In this document: piece by piece, positions 9,097-20,539 of the stretch
Layout: each line of letters opens with the position of its first letter
Position numbering within the stretch: position 1 is the first letter of the stretch
Origin: Tuctoria greenei
Lineage: Eukaryota > Streptophyta > Magnoliopsida > Poales > Poaceae
Length of the DNA stretch: 64,000 nucleotides
NCBI GenBank assembly: GCA_036927565.1
Contig: JAYESD010000010.1
Location: 114,172,866 to 114,236,865 of the forward strand
Direction of reading: 5' to 3'
Made by a program: the position numbers and the translations under genes
The notes under the pieces: generated by a model
Database searches by the model: none
Told to the model about the DNA's origin: nothing
Seen by the model: only the letters and a program-made list of their open reading frames with translations

Positions 9097-9661
9097 GTGA
9101 AGAACAAGCTTGGGGGAGGATCCTCACTCGAGGTAAATTGTATCACACTCTTTGCATATTTATTTTCCATTGACCCATCATCCACTTTGCATATAAAAAA
9201 AGTAAAGTAGGATAGATTTGTTTTCAAATAAACTAAAAGTTGTGCGGTAAGAATGACTTGGAATTCACATAGATGAAATGATGAATAGTTGCTCTGTTTT
9301 AATTTTCCTAAGTCTCTAGTTTACAACTTACTACTCTCCAACATATTGCTCTCATTAGCTAAAATTGCTTTTGCCTTGATTTAGAAATTGGGGTAGCAAA
9401 AGCTTAATCCATTCTAAGTTGTTGTGAGATATGATATAGTAATAGGGCTGCTATTCCTAGTTTGAAAGTGAAACTTAGATTTCTGGAGAAAATTCTGAAA
9501 GATTTAAGTTACTCTCATTTGATTTGGAAATACCTACCAAAGCTATTGATAAATTACATTGATAGACCTTATACATATGCTATTTGTCTTCACATTAAGC
9601 TTTGCCAAACTAGTATAGACCTATGTGAGATTTCATTCATTATTTTTTGAATTCAAGACTT
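9097..9661 (+). mobile_element. Tat/Athila-type 3' UTR interrupted by CACTA-1
   Basis: Right after the ORF stop comes AGAACAAGCTTGGGGGAGGA, a second polypurine-like tract, then AT-rich non-coding sequence (…CTTTGCCTTGATTTAG..., ...CATATGCTATTTGTC..., ...TTTGCCAAACTAGTATAG...). It is only loosely similar to 62100-62340. The same UTR continues at 18352 on the far side of the CACTA element. Confidence 0.65.
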
Positions 9662-9666
9662 CACTA

Positions 9667-9985
9667 ACACAATCATTTGCGACGGCTAGATTTATTTGCG
9701 ATGGTCGGCCGTTACAAATAACTTAAATTGCAATGGCCTACCCGTGGCCGTCGCAAATAAGCTAGCCGTCACAAATAAAAGCTTATTTGCGATGGCTCCG
9801 TCGACAGCCGTCGCAAATAAGCCTTTATTTGCAACAGCCAACCCCAGGGCCGTCACAAATAAAGTAGCTGTCGCAAATAAAGCCTTATTTGCGACGGCTA
9901 CAGAACGTACCGTTGCAAATAAATTTAATTGTGACGGCCATAAGTGAGGGCTATCGCAATTAAGGGAGCCGTCGCAAATTAGTGC
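9667..9985. repeat. 5' subterminal repeats of CACTA-1
   Basis: About 15 copies of a 13-14 bp motif around TTTGCGACGGC occur in direct and inverted orientation (TTATTTGCGA / TCGCAAATAA). Neighbouring inverted copies can form hairpins. In En/Spm elements such arrays are the binding sites of the TNPA-type protein. Confidence 0.9.
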
Positions 9986-9999
9986 TAATATCGGGTGCA

Positions 10000-10290
10000 T
10001 CGAAGCCCGATGCCTTATTCTCTTCAACACCCACACGCCGCCGCGCCTACCGCCGCCCATTCGCGCCCCCTCCGCCGTGTCCGCCGTCCCCGCTCCCACC
10101 GCCAGACCGCCGCGCCCCCGCCTCCCCCGGCCCCACCGTGCCCCCGTCTCCCCCGGCCCTGTCGCGGCCCCGCCGCGCCGCTCTGCCGCAGGCCCTCACT
10201 GCCCCCGGCCCTGCCGCCCCCAGCCTCGCCGCCCCAGGCCCCGACCCCTGCTGCGCCCGCCCCCGCCCCCTTCAAGGTATTAGGTTTACT
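10000..10290 (+). other. GC-rich leader region of CACTA-1
   Basis: This pyrimidine- and C-rich stretch (CCGCC, CCCCGGCC runs) lies between the subterminal repeats and the transposase gene. Several frames are open and encode Pro/Arg/Ala-rich strings, but none has a recognisable domain. The end at CCTTCAAGGTATTAG resembles a 5' splice site, so it is best read as a non-coding first exon or promoter leader. From 10290 to 11440 the sequence is AT-rich intron-like DNA with no coding signal that I can see. Confidence 0.4.
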
Positions 10291-11446
10291 CAATTTTTTT
10301 TACATTGTGGCTAATTGTCTATTGTGCAGTATGCAAAATTTCACACTTGTGCTATAAGATTTTCTTGTATTAGATTTAGCGTAATTGGATTTTAGGCTAT
10401 CTTTTTGGCTAATATGTTTTTTGTCTTGCATAATTGTCTATGCTTTATATGTTATCTTGCATAATTGGCTAATGTGCTTTATATGTATTACACTTGTGAT
10501 TGCACACTTGTCCATTGTGGCTAATATGTTTTTTGTTCAGATTTTGTAGTAAATGCATAATTAGATTTTGTATATGCTTTATATGCTTTATATGTTTTTT
10601 GTCTATAGCTTGGTGTGTCATTCTGAATTTCTATTTTGTTTAGTGTATGTTTGGACTTTAGTGCATTCATATAATGTTTTTGAGTTACTACTTAATATAT
10701 ATAAATAAAGGGGTTTTGGGCCAACTCGGACCAACCCGGAAGGGCATGACACGTAATAATTGTGATTGTGCCGTGTAGACCATTGTAGTGGTACCGTATG
10801 CGTCAAGTTGACACGGAAGAGAATGGGTTGGTAAAGATGTCAATGACCCGCGATTTCGTGGACGGTGAAAATGGATGTGAAATTGTCATCTAAGACGAAC
10901 TTTCCTCTCACTCTTTATCTAGTTCTTTCCTCTCTCTTAAATGACTTCAAAATGAAAATGAGAAACGTAACCTATAGCAATGTATTGCCCATTTCGGATC
11001 GACACGTCTCACATGCCATTGACAAGTGAGACGTGCAGGTTCGGAATTGTCCCTTTTTGGACAGCCTGGGAGTGACCGAGGGTGCGTGGCTTGTGACGAG
11101 ACGCGGGTCTTGATTTGGATGAGATTTTGATGGCGTAACCTTGTTGTTCTCTGCTGCACCATTTTTGGGCGTGCAGTGGAGAACAGCGGGGTTCTGCTGC
11201 CGAAATTTCTTTTGAATCCGGATCACGTGTATCATCATGAGCACGCTCCGCTGGGTCACTCTTGGGTGGGTTTAGGATCTATCTACCTAGGTTGTAGGGC
11301 CGTGACATAACATAACAATGAAACTAATAATGATTTGTCTGCTTTAAAAGTATACTCTGACGCGTCTCGTCATGCTGTCGAAATTTTAGGACCTATCCTG
11401 TATACATTAACGACAATTTCTTTCATGTTAAACTGCAGAGCCAAAC

Positions 11447-14400
11447 ATGGGTGAAGACCGTAGTTGGATGTATTCTGGCTGGAAGAGCAGAACTGGTGGT
11501 CACTCGGATGAGTGGTATATCAAGTTAGATAAATTTTTGGATCGAGCATTTTCGTTGTCAACGGAAGATATGGTGTGGTGCCCATGTACAAAATACCGGA
11601 ACACCAAGTTTTTGAGAAGATTGGAGCTTTTGTTTCACTTATGTCAAAACGGTTTCACTCCACATTATGAAGTGTGGACCTTTCACAGCGAGACTAATTC
11701 TCGAGTCATAGCAGAAGTGGATGAGGTTGATGATATAACAAATATTGATAGGATATATGAGATGCTAGAAGCTCTGGAAGCGGATGATCCTCTTACAAAT
11801 GAGGTAGAGGAGTTCTTCGAGAAGCTGAAGAAATCACAAGAGCCATTGCATGAACACACGATTGTGACCGTACTTGCTTTCTTGGTCAGATTTATGGCAA
11901 TTAAGTCCAAGTACTTTTTTCCATCAACTGCTACAATGATCTCATAAAATTGATCTGTGATATCCTTCCACAATCTTACAAAGCGCCACCAGATATGTAT
12001 CATTCAAAGATCAAGATATCTGGTCTCGGTATGAAGTATGAGAAAATCGATGTGTGCCCAGACAACTGCATGCTATGCTGGAAAGAGCACGCCAATGAGA
12101 AGATGTGCATGAAATGTGGTAAACGCGGTATGTCGAAGTTGTTAATGATGATGGCGATAATATGATGACAGATGTCGCACATAAGCAGCTTCGTTACTTG
12201 CCTGTGACACCTCGGTTGAAGCGGTTGTTTCTTTCAAAAAGAATCGCAAGACACATGAGATGGCACAAAGAAGGTAAACATTAGAATAAAGAATTCTTGA
12301 CGCATCTGTCCGACGGTGATGCATGGAAGGCACTAGACCGTTTCGATCCATACTTTTCTCGTGATGTGAGGAATGTTCACATCGGATTAGCGACGGACAG
12401 ATTCTCACCGTTCAGTACGAACGCCATGCCATACTCCTGTTGGCCCGTCTTTGTCATTCCGTACAACCTGCCACCTGCTTTTTGTACAAAGAATGAGTTC
12501 ATGTTTCTCAGCCTCATTGTACCTGGACCTGGTCATCCTGGTCACATCTCAACGTGATGTTAAAACCGCTGATCAAAGAATTGAAAGTCTTGTGGACACG
12601 AGTCGAAGCGTACAACAGTTACAAGAAGCAGAAATTCAACCTTCGAGCTGCTTATTTGTGTTCCTTCCATGATTTGCTGGCATAACACATGTTTTTCGGA
12701 TGGAGCACTCACGGTCGTCTGACGTGTCCGATATGTGCTTCAGACACGGATTGCTTTTGACTAACTCATGGAGGCAAAATATCTTACTTCGATTGTCACA
12801 GACGTTGGCCGCCCTCGAATCACATATTTAAGCAGCAGAGGCATGTCTTTCAAAAGAACACTGTCGTCACTAAAGGATGACCGAGGCGTCTCAACGGGTC
12901 AGAAATTTCTGATATGTTGGACAAACTGGTGCCTGATGAAGGTCGTCCTAGATATTTCGTAGGTTATGGAGAGGAACACAATTGGACTCACATATGTGGA
13001 CTTTGGGAGCTACCATATGTGAAGTTGTTGATTCTAATGCACAACATTGATGTCATGCATCAGGAGCGCAACATGAGCGAAAGTATCATAAGCACTTGCA
13101 TGGATATGCCTGCAAAACGAAAGACAATTACAAATCAAGACTAGATTTGGCAGACATTTGTCACTGTCCAACTCTTGAAATCTCTGAAAGTGGTGGGAAG
13201 CCACGTGCTTCTTTCTGTCTTCGATCGAAAGAAAAGAAAGAAGTTATGAAATGGATGAAAACTTTGAAATTCCCAGATGGTTACGCAGCTAGCCTGAAAC
13301 GAGCTGTAAATGTTAACACAGAAAACTTCACTGGGTTGAAGAGTCATGATTATCACATTATAATGGAAAGACTCTTACCTGTTATGTTTCGATGCTATCT
13401 AGATGATGCGGTGTGGAAGGTTTTAGCCGAGCTCAGCTATTTCTATAGACAGCTTTGTGCTAAAGAAATCAAGATCGAGATGATGGATAAGTTAGAGTAG
13501 ATACTCATACTTTTATGTAAGATGGAAAAAAATTTTCCACCGAGTTTCTTCAATCCAATGCAACATCTGCTTATCCATCTTCCATTCAAAGCTAAAGTTG
13601 GCAGTCTTATGCAATATAGGTGGATGTATCACATTGAAAGAGCACTACGATATCTGAAACAAATAGTTGGCAACAGGGCAAGGGTCGAAGGGTGCATCGC
13701 TGAAGCATATGCTCTTAAGGAAGTAGGATACTTTTCAAGTATCTACTTTGCAGAAGAAAACAATATAAATACTTCGACGATGCAGTACAATGTGGACAAA
13801 ACAACCCCTTTAAGCGACCTTTCCATTTTTCAAACGAGAGGCACCACTGTTAGTAGCTACACGACCTACGTGCTATCCGAACATAAAAGGACTGTTGCTT
13901 TACTCTACATGTACACAAATATAGAAGGCATGCAGGAATACTTCGAGTAAGTGTCTGTCCTACATTTATGCTAATCGACATATTTTGCTACACATGTATT
14001 CTAAAAGATGTTATTCACGTTCAGCGAGTTCCACAGAAATTGTTGGCCACATAGGCATCAACCTACGGCCAAACAAGTAGAAGGGATGCGAAAAGAAGGA
14101 ATAAACGGGGGGCAGAGTTTTCTATCCCGGTTTCGAGATTATGTAATATTATCTCATCTTCTATGTATTATAAGTTACTATTATTAAAGAAGTATTATTT
14201 TAACTTACGATCATTTATGACAGTGTCGGACTCACAATGTCCATGAAGATTTGCGGTAGCTATCTTATGGATTTGTGAATGTTAGAAGCTATGGTCGATA
14301 TGACATAAATGGCTTTCGATTCCGTACAACTCATTTTGAAGCTCTTCGTCCTCCCGCGGCAACATCAAATTCCGGTGTTGTGACGAGAGCAATGGACACT

Positions 14401-14946
14401 CAAGGGAATTTAACCGATTATTATGGAATCTTTAACAAAATCCTTGAATTTACTTTTACCGGAAATAAGACCCTTCGAGTTGTCTTCTTTGATTGTGACT
14501 GGTTTGATCACACTCATGGAACTCGAGAAAACCAATTTGGAATGGTGGAAGTGAAACATAAGGACCGACTATGAGGTTACGATACATTTGTTCTTGCACA
14601 TCAAGTGGAACAAGTGTATTATCTACCTTATCCATGCACGAATCTCAGTGCTTGGTGGGTGGTATATAAGGTGAATCCTCATGAGCGGTTATATACTTCT
14701 GGGGATGATGGTTACCATGATAGCAAAGACGTTGAAGAAGTGTACCAAGAAGAAGAGTTGCCAGGCACTTTTATCGTCGAGCTTGGTGCAGGACTCGATC
14801 AATTAGATGGAGATGTTGAAGACGTTGAAGATGTAGAGTCAACTGATATGCGAGAACGAAAACTAGAACAGGCCACGATGGAAGATTGTTGGGCTGGTTT
14901 AAGGAGTAGGGCACAAGCACATGATAATTATGTTGATGAATTTTGA
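11447..14946 (+). pseudogene. TNPD/TNP2-type CACTA transposase, disrupted
   Basis: The ATG at 11447 opens a transposase-associated N-terminal domain (MYSGWKSRTGGHSDEWY, VWCPCTKYRN) to 11945. TNP2 core sequence follows in pieces with frameshifts and stops near 11945, 12050, 12165, 12285 and 12555, including RNVHIGLATDRFSPFSTNAM (about 12370) and YSCWPVFVIPYNLPPAF (about 12432-12482). A DUF4218-type region (KSHDYHIIMERLLPVMFRCY to QYRWMYHIERALRYLK) spans 13096-13950. A DUF4216-type region (FDCDWFDHTHGTRENQFGMV) and an acidic C-terminus span 14275-14946, after a probable intron. The gene would catalyse excision, but it cannot be functional as it stands. Confidence 0.88.
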
Positions 14947-15034
14947 AAGTGATTACATGTAATGTTTTCTTGAAGATAGTAACATGAATTTTGTTTATTT
15001 TATTTGCATATTTACTGATTATCTAATTAAAATA

Positions 15035-17725
15035 GGATAGCGTCAAAGAAGAGTAAGAAGGTGCCGCTGATGAGGGGGTTATACCCCTCTAGACCTGAGG
15101 ACGCTTTCGTTGGTGCCTCGTCGACTGGGAGCAGATGCTCTCAGCTGCTGGGGCACATTCTGAGCAGCTCTAGAGCTTCGTCATAGGTAAATTTCACTCG
15201 TTTTTGACAAATTCTTTAAATTCAATTTCACATTAAACTTACTTATGAATCATTTGAATGTTGTAGTCCTCACATGCTGACTCAGAGGTTGCAGCGACAG
15301 TTGACCTTGGCTACCCTTCGGTGAGCCAGCCCTTGGTCAGCCAGCCCTCGGCTGGCAATCCTTTTGTTCCTGAGGCCTTTGGCTGAGCTGGTGACGAGCC
15401 GTCTGGGTCACCTGACATGGCGCCCCAGCAGATGCGGAGGACGAGGAGGACTCACTTTGTTAGTCCTTCTGCGGTCCATTCACAGAGGATCATGATTTGT
15501 CCAGTCGGAGACAGGTAATAAAAATTCTAGTGTTCAATTTTAGTTTCTTTTGGTTACTTAAGTAATGAATCAATAAATATCTTGCAGAGTTTGGGACGAC
15601 ACGTCTTTCACCGGTGAGAGACACCAAAGACCGGTGAACGGTGTCCTCAGGTCCTTAGTGCGTTTGCACTATCCCGGGGTCATCGACGGGGTGCCTGCTC
15701 TTTCGTGGGAGGACTACGCGCGCGTCCATCACCAGGAGCACGGCAACCTTCAGTAGGCAGTATGGGCTGATTTTATGGTAAGTATGTTAAAAATAGTTTC
15801 TAAGTTTTAACTCTTAAACTCTTTTAATGAACATCTCTTCAATATATTCTTTATCACAGGCAAGGTATATTTTAGAGGACCTGAACGAGCCTCGCATGGT
15901 TGAGGATGCGAGGAGAGTGTTTCACTACAATGCTGCCAAGGTGCTTCGACAAGCTTTGCTGAATTCTCGTGTTCAAATTATTAATGAGCACTTGAAGGCG
16001 AACCAGCACCACGTGCTACACTTCCGGCAAGAGACCGAGAGGCACCTGATGGAGGAGGAGTACGCGCAGGTACGTGAGGTGTACTAAGTATTTTTTCTGA
16101 TAATTTCCTCGATGGTATTTTAACGACTTCCAACTATGTGCAGGGCCACATGAGCTGGTTGTAGGGTCGGACCGATGCATTTCGGGCCCTTTGTTGCTGT
16201 TGGGCTAGCGATGAGTTTAAAGCTAAGTCCGAGAAGGCTCGAGAGTGTAGAGGGGTCGAGGGGAAGAGCAGACACGACTAAGATAACCACTTGCGTTTAG
16301 CTAAACGCATGGTAAGTGTATGTAACTTATGGTTATATATTCATAATATATTGTTCGTACTAACACGTATTGACAGGGGCGCGAGACGAGGGTGCCGTCG
16401 ACCTCTGCTGAGATTTGGAAGAGAGGTCATAGGGACCCTTCTTAGCCTCAGGGGTACAGTCAGGCTACAGCCGAGCGATTGGTAAGTTTAGAAATCATTC
16501 ATATTAAATATAACTATATGTATTATTGAACTTACACGGTTTCCTTATTTTGTAGGCTAAGTACAGGAAGGAGGCTAGGAAGATATACGGCGAAGATTTC
16601 GATTGGGAACGTGAACCAATCGATCCTCTAGGCGTGTATGCAAGCGGAGGTGGTAAAGCACACGGAAGGTGAGTTTATAAGTCATTTTATCATTTTCAAT
16701 TCAAAGTATTCAAGATATTTCAATTTGAAATTACTAACTCTCTTTTTTATAGGCTTGTCATATTCAACGGAGTTGTCAACTCGAGGGCGGGGAGACCTGC
16801 GAGAGGTAGCTCCACGCAGGCTTCTTCGATGGGCACCGCAGGTCGTTGCATCTCGCAAAGGGACATTGAGATGCAGTCCCTCTGACAAACTGTAGAAGAG
16901 AACTTCATGCGACAGGAGGAGGCGGAATGCCAAAGGATCGAGATGGAGGCCACGATCCAAACCTAGGCAGCAGCGTTGGCGTAGATGCGGGAAGAAATGG
17001 AGGTAACAAAATAAAAACTAAAGTTATAATTAATTCAACATAAATGACTTACTAATAGGTAACATTTAATGTTTGCAATGACAGGCCATTGCTCGGGCGC
17101 AAGGTCTGGGGATCCAGCTATCGCCACTACCACCGGTCATTCCAGGCGATCCTTCTTCTGCGGGTCAGGTAATTTCCTATGTAAACTTAACAATTCTAGT
17201 TTTAACTAACTTAACCAAAATAAAGCGAGGAAATGGAGTGACAGTCAGAGATAGATAGAGTGAGAGATGAAGTTAGAAGAGGGAGGAAGATAGAGAAAAA
17301 AGGATTGAAATAGAAGAGAGAGGAGAGGAATGAAGAGAGAGAGAGGGAGATGTAGATGGAGATAGAGGGAGAGGAAGATAGAGGGAGAGAGGGAGATGTA
17401 GATGGAGATAGAGGGAGGAAGATAGAGGGAAAAGGATAGCAATAGAGAGATAGAGTGAGAGAGAAAGATAGATTGAGATAGAGAGAGAGAAATGAAAAGA
17501 GAGAGGAAGAGAGGGGGATCTAGATGAAGATAGAGGGAGAGGAAGGGAGGGAGAGAGATGATGATACATTTATATTCTAACTCTAAGTTTCATTAATTAC
17601 AGGGATCTGCAATGGCTGCACAAACTCTGTCGCCGTCACTACCGCCACATGGAATGAGGCGCAATGAGGACTTCAACTTCAGAGGTGGCTTCGGAGGTGG
17701 CTTCGGAGGTCAGACGGGTGAGTGA
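15035..17725 (+). pseudogene. Second CACTA gene (En/Spm plant transposase family), multi-exon, decayed
   Basis: Short coding blocks alternate with AT-rich introns having GTAA-type donors and ...GCAG/TAG acceptors. Blocks read KKSKKVPLMRGLYP (15045), FVSPSAVHSQR (15460), VNGVLRSLVRLHYPGVIDGV (15630), ILEDLNEPRMVEDARRVFHY (15860), KRGHRDPS (16420), YRKEARKIYGEDFDW (16563), GRLVIFNGVV (16755) and a final GGFGGGFGGQTGE with stop at 17723-17725. Stops occur at 15754, 16163 and in the 16880-16985 exons. The pattern fits the plant transposase (Ptta/En/Spm) family, the DNA-binding partner of TNPD. A purine-rich tract fills the last large intron. Confidence 0.68.
17225..17560. repeat. GA-rich low-complexity tract in CACTA-1
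   Basis: About 330 bases are almost pure purine on the plus strand (GATAGAGGGAGAGGAAGATAG-like units, partly repeated with GGGAGATGTAGATGGAGATA). It lies in an intron-like interval between exons of the second transposase gene. Open frames on the minus strand encode only Ser/Leu/Pro repeats and are not genes. Confidence 0.85.
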
Positions 17726-17884
17726 GCCCTTGTTTGCTTTGTTGATGATCATGTGAGATGTATCGACGATATTGTGATGTTGTTTGTGATTGTGATGCTT
17801 TTTGTTATTGTGATGTTGTTTGTAATGCTGTTTTGTGATTCTGGCCATCAAGTAAGGTAGTATTTTCTGTTTTTTTTTAAATAA

Positions 17885-18345
17885 AAAAACCTTATTTGCG
17901 ACGGCTTTTTATACAATACCGTTGCAAATAAGGCTCTAGGCTGTCGCAATTAAGCCTCTGCCATTTGCGACGGCCTGGCCATCGCAAATAAGCATTAATT
18001 GTGACGGCTAGGCCGTTGCAAATACCCGCGTGGGTGCCGGAGGAGGACACGTGGGCCTTGCCGGCTGAACTTATTTGCAACGGCCAGGCTGTCGTAAATA
18101 GGGTTTAAATTACGACAGCCTGGCCGTCGCAAATACATGTGCGGGGCCCACCAGCCCCCGGGCAATAACTTGCGACAGCCGCTGCCAGCCGTCGCAAATA
18201 GACTTATTTGCGATGGTGGCTGTCACAAATAAGCTCAATTGTGACGAGTTATTTGCGACGGCAAAAAAATCATCGCAAATAGCTTATTTGCGACGGTTTT
18301 TACCTTATTTGCGACGGCCCCGGCCTGCAAATTGTCGGGATTCCC
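17885..18345. repeat. 3' subterminal repeats of CACTA-1
   Basis: Some 18-20 copies of the TTATTTGCGACGGC motif and its inverse occur, the same motif as at 9667-9985. They are followed by the 3' terminus GGGATTCCCGTAGTG. Confidence 0.9.
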
Positions 18346-18351
18346 GTAGTG

Positions 18352-18903
18352 ACTCTAGAAGTAAACAAAATTCCATCATACCACCATTCCATAATAAAAG
18401 AGAAACTCCATACCATTCATGCTTAGTACTCTCTCAAAAGTTTATTACATAAAAAGGGAGTAGAAGACATGGTTGCAAGAAAAAGATAATGCATGCTTAC
18501 ATCATAAGCATGAAAAAAGAAAGAAAGAAAGAAATAAAAGTAGCCATGTTTCGTCCCTGCAAAATAAGAGAGTCCACTCAAAAAGGAGTCATCTCAAAAC
18601 TGCACATCCACCTCCATTTCCATCATACATGCACAAGTCTTGAATCAAATTGTTTTGAATTGATTTCTTCTAAGGCTTGCTCTTTTGACATAGCAATATT
18701 ATGTGTTGCAAATATGCCTGCTATATTCCCTACCAAGCTCCACATACAAGCCATATGTAGAGGTAGGATTAATTTAGGCACAATGCCTTGGTGAGGAAAT
18801 ATTTCCACTACATATAAAGAAGAGACTGAGAGAATCAAATTGAGATTCTTATAATCTAAATTGAACTCTCTGGAATTTGAGTGGAACTTGATTCTAGGGT
18901 ATC
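18352..18903 (+). mobile_element. Tat/Athila-type 3' UTR, right part
   Basis: This continues the UTR interrupted by CACTA-1 and is about co-linear with 5589-6060 (shared CTTAGTACTCTCTCAAAA, GGGAGTAGAAGACATGG, CTTGCTCTTTTGAC). No coding signal. It is cut at 18904 by the next CACTA-like terminus; the expected continuation (as at 6058 onward) was not found downstream. Confidence 0.72.
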
Positions 18904-18919
18904 ACTGCAAGGATTCTGG

Positions 18920-20165
18920 TTTATCGCAACGAAAAAATTCGTCACAATAGGTTGTTTTTCGTCGCAATAGGTCGTTGTTGCAACAAAAAGAGCGTGGCGA
19001 TAGTTTTTACAAATCATCGTAATAATTCTTGTGGCGATAGGTTATTGCGACGCCTTGACATCCGTGGCGAATAGTATGGTATTGCAACAATTTTACATCA
19101 GTGGCAAATAGGACGCTATTGCAACGTTTTCATGTATTGCGACGATTTAACGTATCGCAACGAATTGTACGGTATTGCAACAGGTTCACGATCGCGGCAA
19201 ATATTGCAACGATTTCATATTTGTGGCAAATAGTATGTTGTTACAACGATTTAGCGTATTTTGATGATTTAACGTATTGCAACAAATAGTATGGTATTGC
19301 AACGATTTCACATTCGTGGTAATTGTATGTGGTTGCAACGATTTCACAGGTGTGGCAATAGTACAGTATGGTAACGATTTGACATTCGTGGCAAATAGTA
19401 TGTTATTGCAACAGTTTAGCGTATTGCGACGATTTAACGTATTGCAACGAATAACATTGTATTGCAATGATTTCTCGTTCGTGGTAATAGTATGTGATTG
19501 CAACGATTTTCACATTCGTGGCAAATACTACAGTATTGCAACGATTTTCACAGACGTGGCAAATAGTAACATATTGCAACGAGTTATGGTGTAGCGACGA
19601 TTTACCATATTTCAACGAATATCACAGTATTGCAACGATTTCACATTCGTGGCAAATAGTATGGTACTGCAACGATGTCACAGGCGCGGCAAATAGTATG
19701 ATACTGCGACGGTTTAATGTCCGTGGCAAATAGTAGGTTATTGCAACAAGTCAACAAACGTGGCGAATAGTACCGTATTGCAACGATTTCAGATCCGTGG
19801 GAACTAGTCTGGTACTACAACGATTTCATATCCATGGCGAATAGTTTGGTATTGCAATGAGTCCACAAACATGGCGAATAGTATCGTATTGCCACGATTT
19901 CAGATCCGTGGGAACTAGTATGGTATCGCAACGATTTTGCATCCGTGGCGAATAGTTTGGTATTGCAACGATTTGTTATCTATGGCGATAGTATTTTAAT
20001 GCAACGTTTTTTGAGTCATTGCCAAATGTTTATAATGCAACGTTTTATCATTCTATTGCCATGTTTTATCATCCGTATTGGCAATAACTTCCTATTGCAA
20101 TAATTTATCATTCATGACAAGAAATTCGTAATGCCACGTTTTATAACTAGCGGCAGTAGAACGCG
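18920..20165. repeat. Subterminal repeat array of CACTA-like element 2
   Basis: About 40-50 degenerate units alternate TATTGCAACGATTT-like and CGTGGCAAATAGTA-like motifs with a period of about 25-55 bp, mostly in one orientation. The motif differs from that of CACTA-1, so this is a separate family. Copies decay toward 20160. Confidence 0.85.
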
Positions 20166-20539
20166 AATGCACCAGGTTTGAAAATTAGTGGCAACAGAAT
20201 CACGAGTTTAACAATAAACATCAATCAATTGATATTACAACACGCATAACAACACTCAAGGATTACTAAAGCGACTTGTTTGCATGCTAAGAGTTTTCCT
20301 AAGCTGATTGAGACTAATTGTTGGAGCAGGTGGCTTTTGGCGGTTCCTTTGGTCGACATTTTGTGGAGTGGTATCCATCATCATTTTGTGCATTTCAGCC
20401 ATTGAGGCGCGCATGTCCTGCATTTTCTTAGCTGTCTGTTCACGATCAACTGCTATCTGACCTTGTAAGTTCTGGACTTGAATGTTTAACTCTTCATTTT
20501 CTGGTTTATGCAGTCCATCTAGGTGTTTAAGCTATCATT

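Larger units (their letters stand above)
9662..18351 (+). mobile_element. CACTA (En/Spm) transposon, 8.7 kb, with decayed genes
   Basis: The left end is CACTAACACAATCATTTGCG and the right end is ...GGGATTCCCGTAGTG (CACTAC inverted). Both ends carry dense subterminal repeats of TTATTTGCGACGGC in both orientations (9667-9985 and 17885-18345). Two plus-strand genes lie inside: a TNPD/TNP2-type transposase (11447-14946) and a second En/Spm-type protein (15035-17725), both broken. The trinucleotide ACT lies at 9658-9660 and again at 18352-18354, a likely 3-bp target duplication if one extra T at 9661 is counted to the element. The flanks are two parts of one Tat/Athila 3' UTR. Confidence 0.88.

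Noticed and set aside
9982..10357. Pro/Arg/Ala-rich ORFs on both strands in the GC-rich part of CACTA-1
   Set aside because: All frames are open because of base composition; no domain and no start preference. Treated as leader.
17245..17569. Ser/Leu/Pro-repeat ORFs on the minus strand
   Set aside because: They are artefacts of the GA-rich tract.
18904..20165. Array considered as a centromere-type satellite
   Set aside because: Units are irregular in length and the array begins exactly at a CACTG terminus with a flanking element UTR, which fits a subterminal region better.
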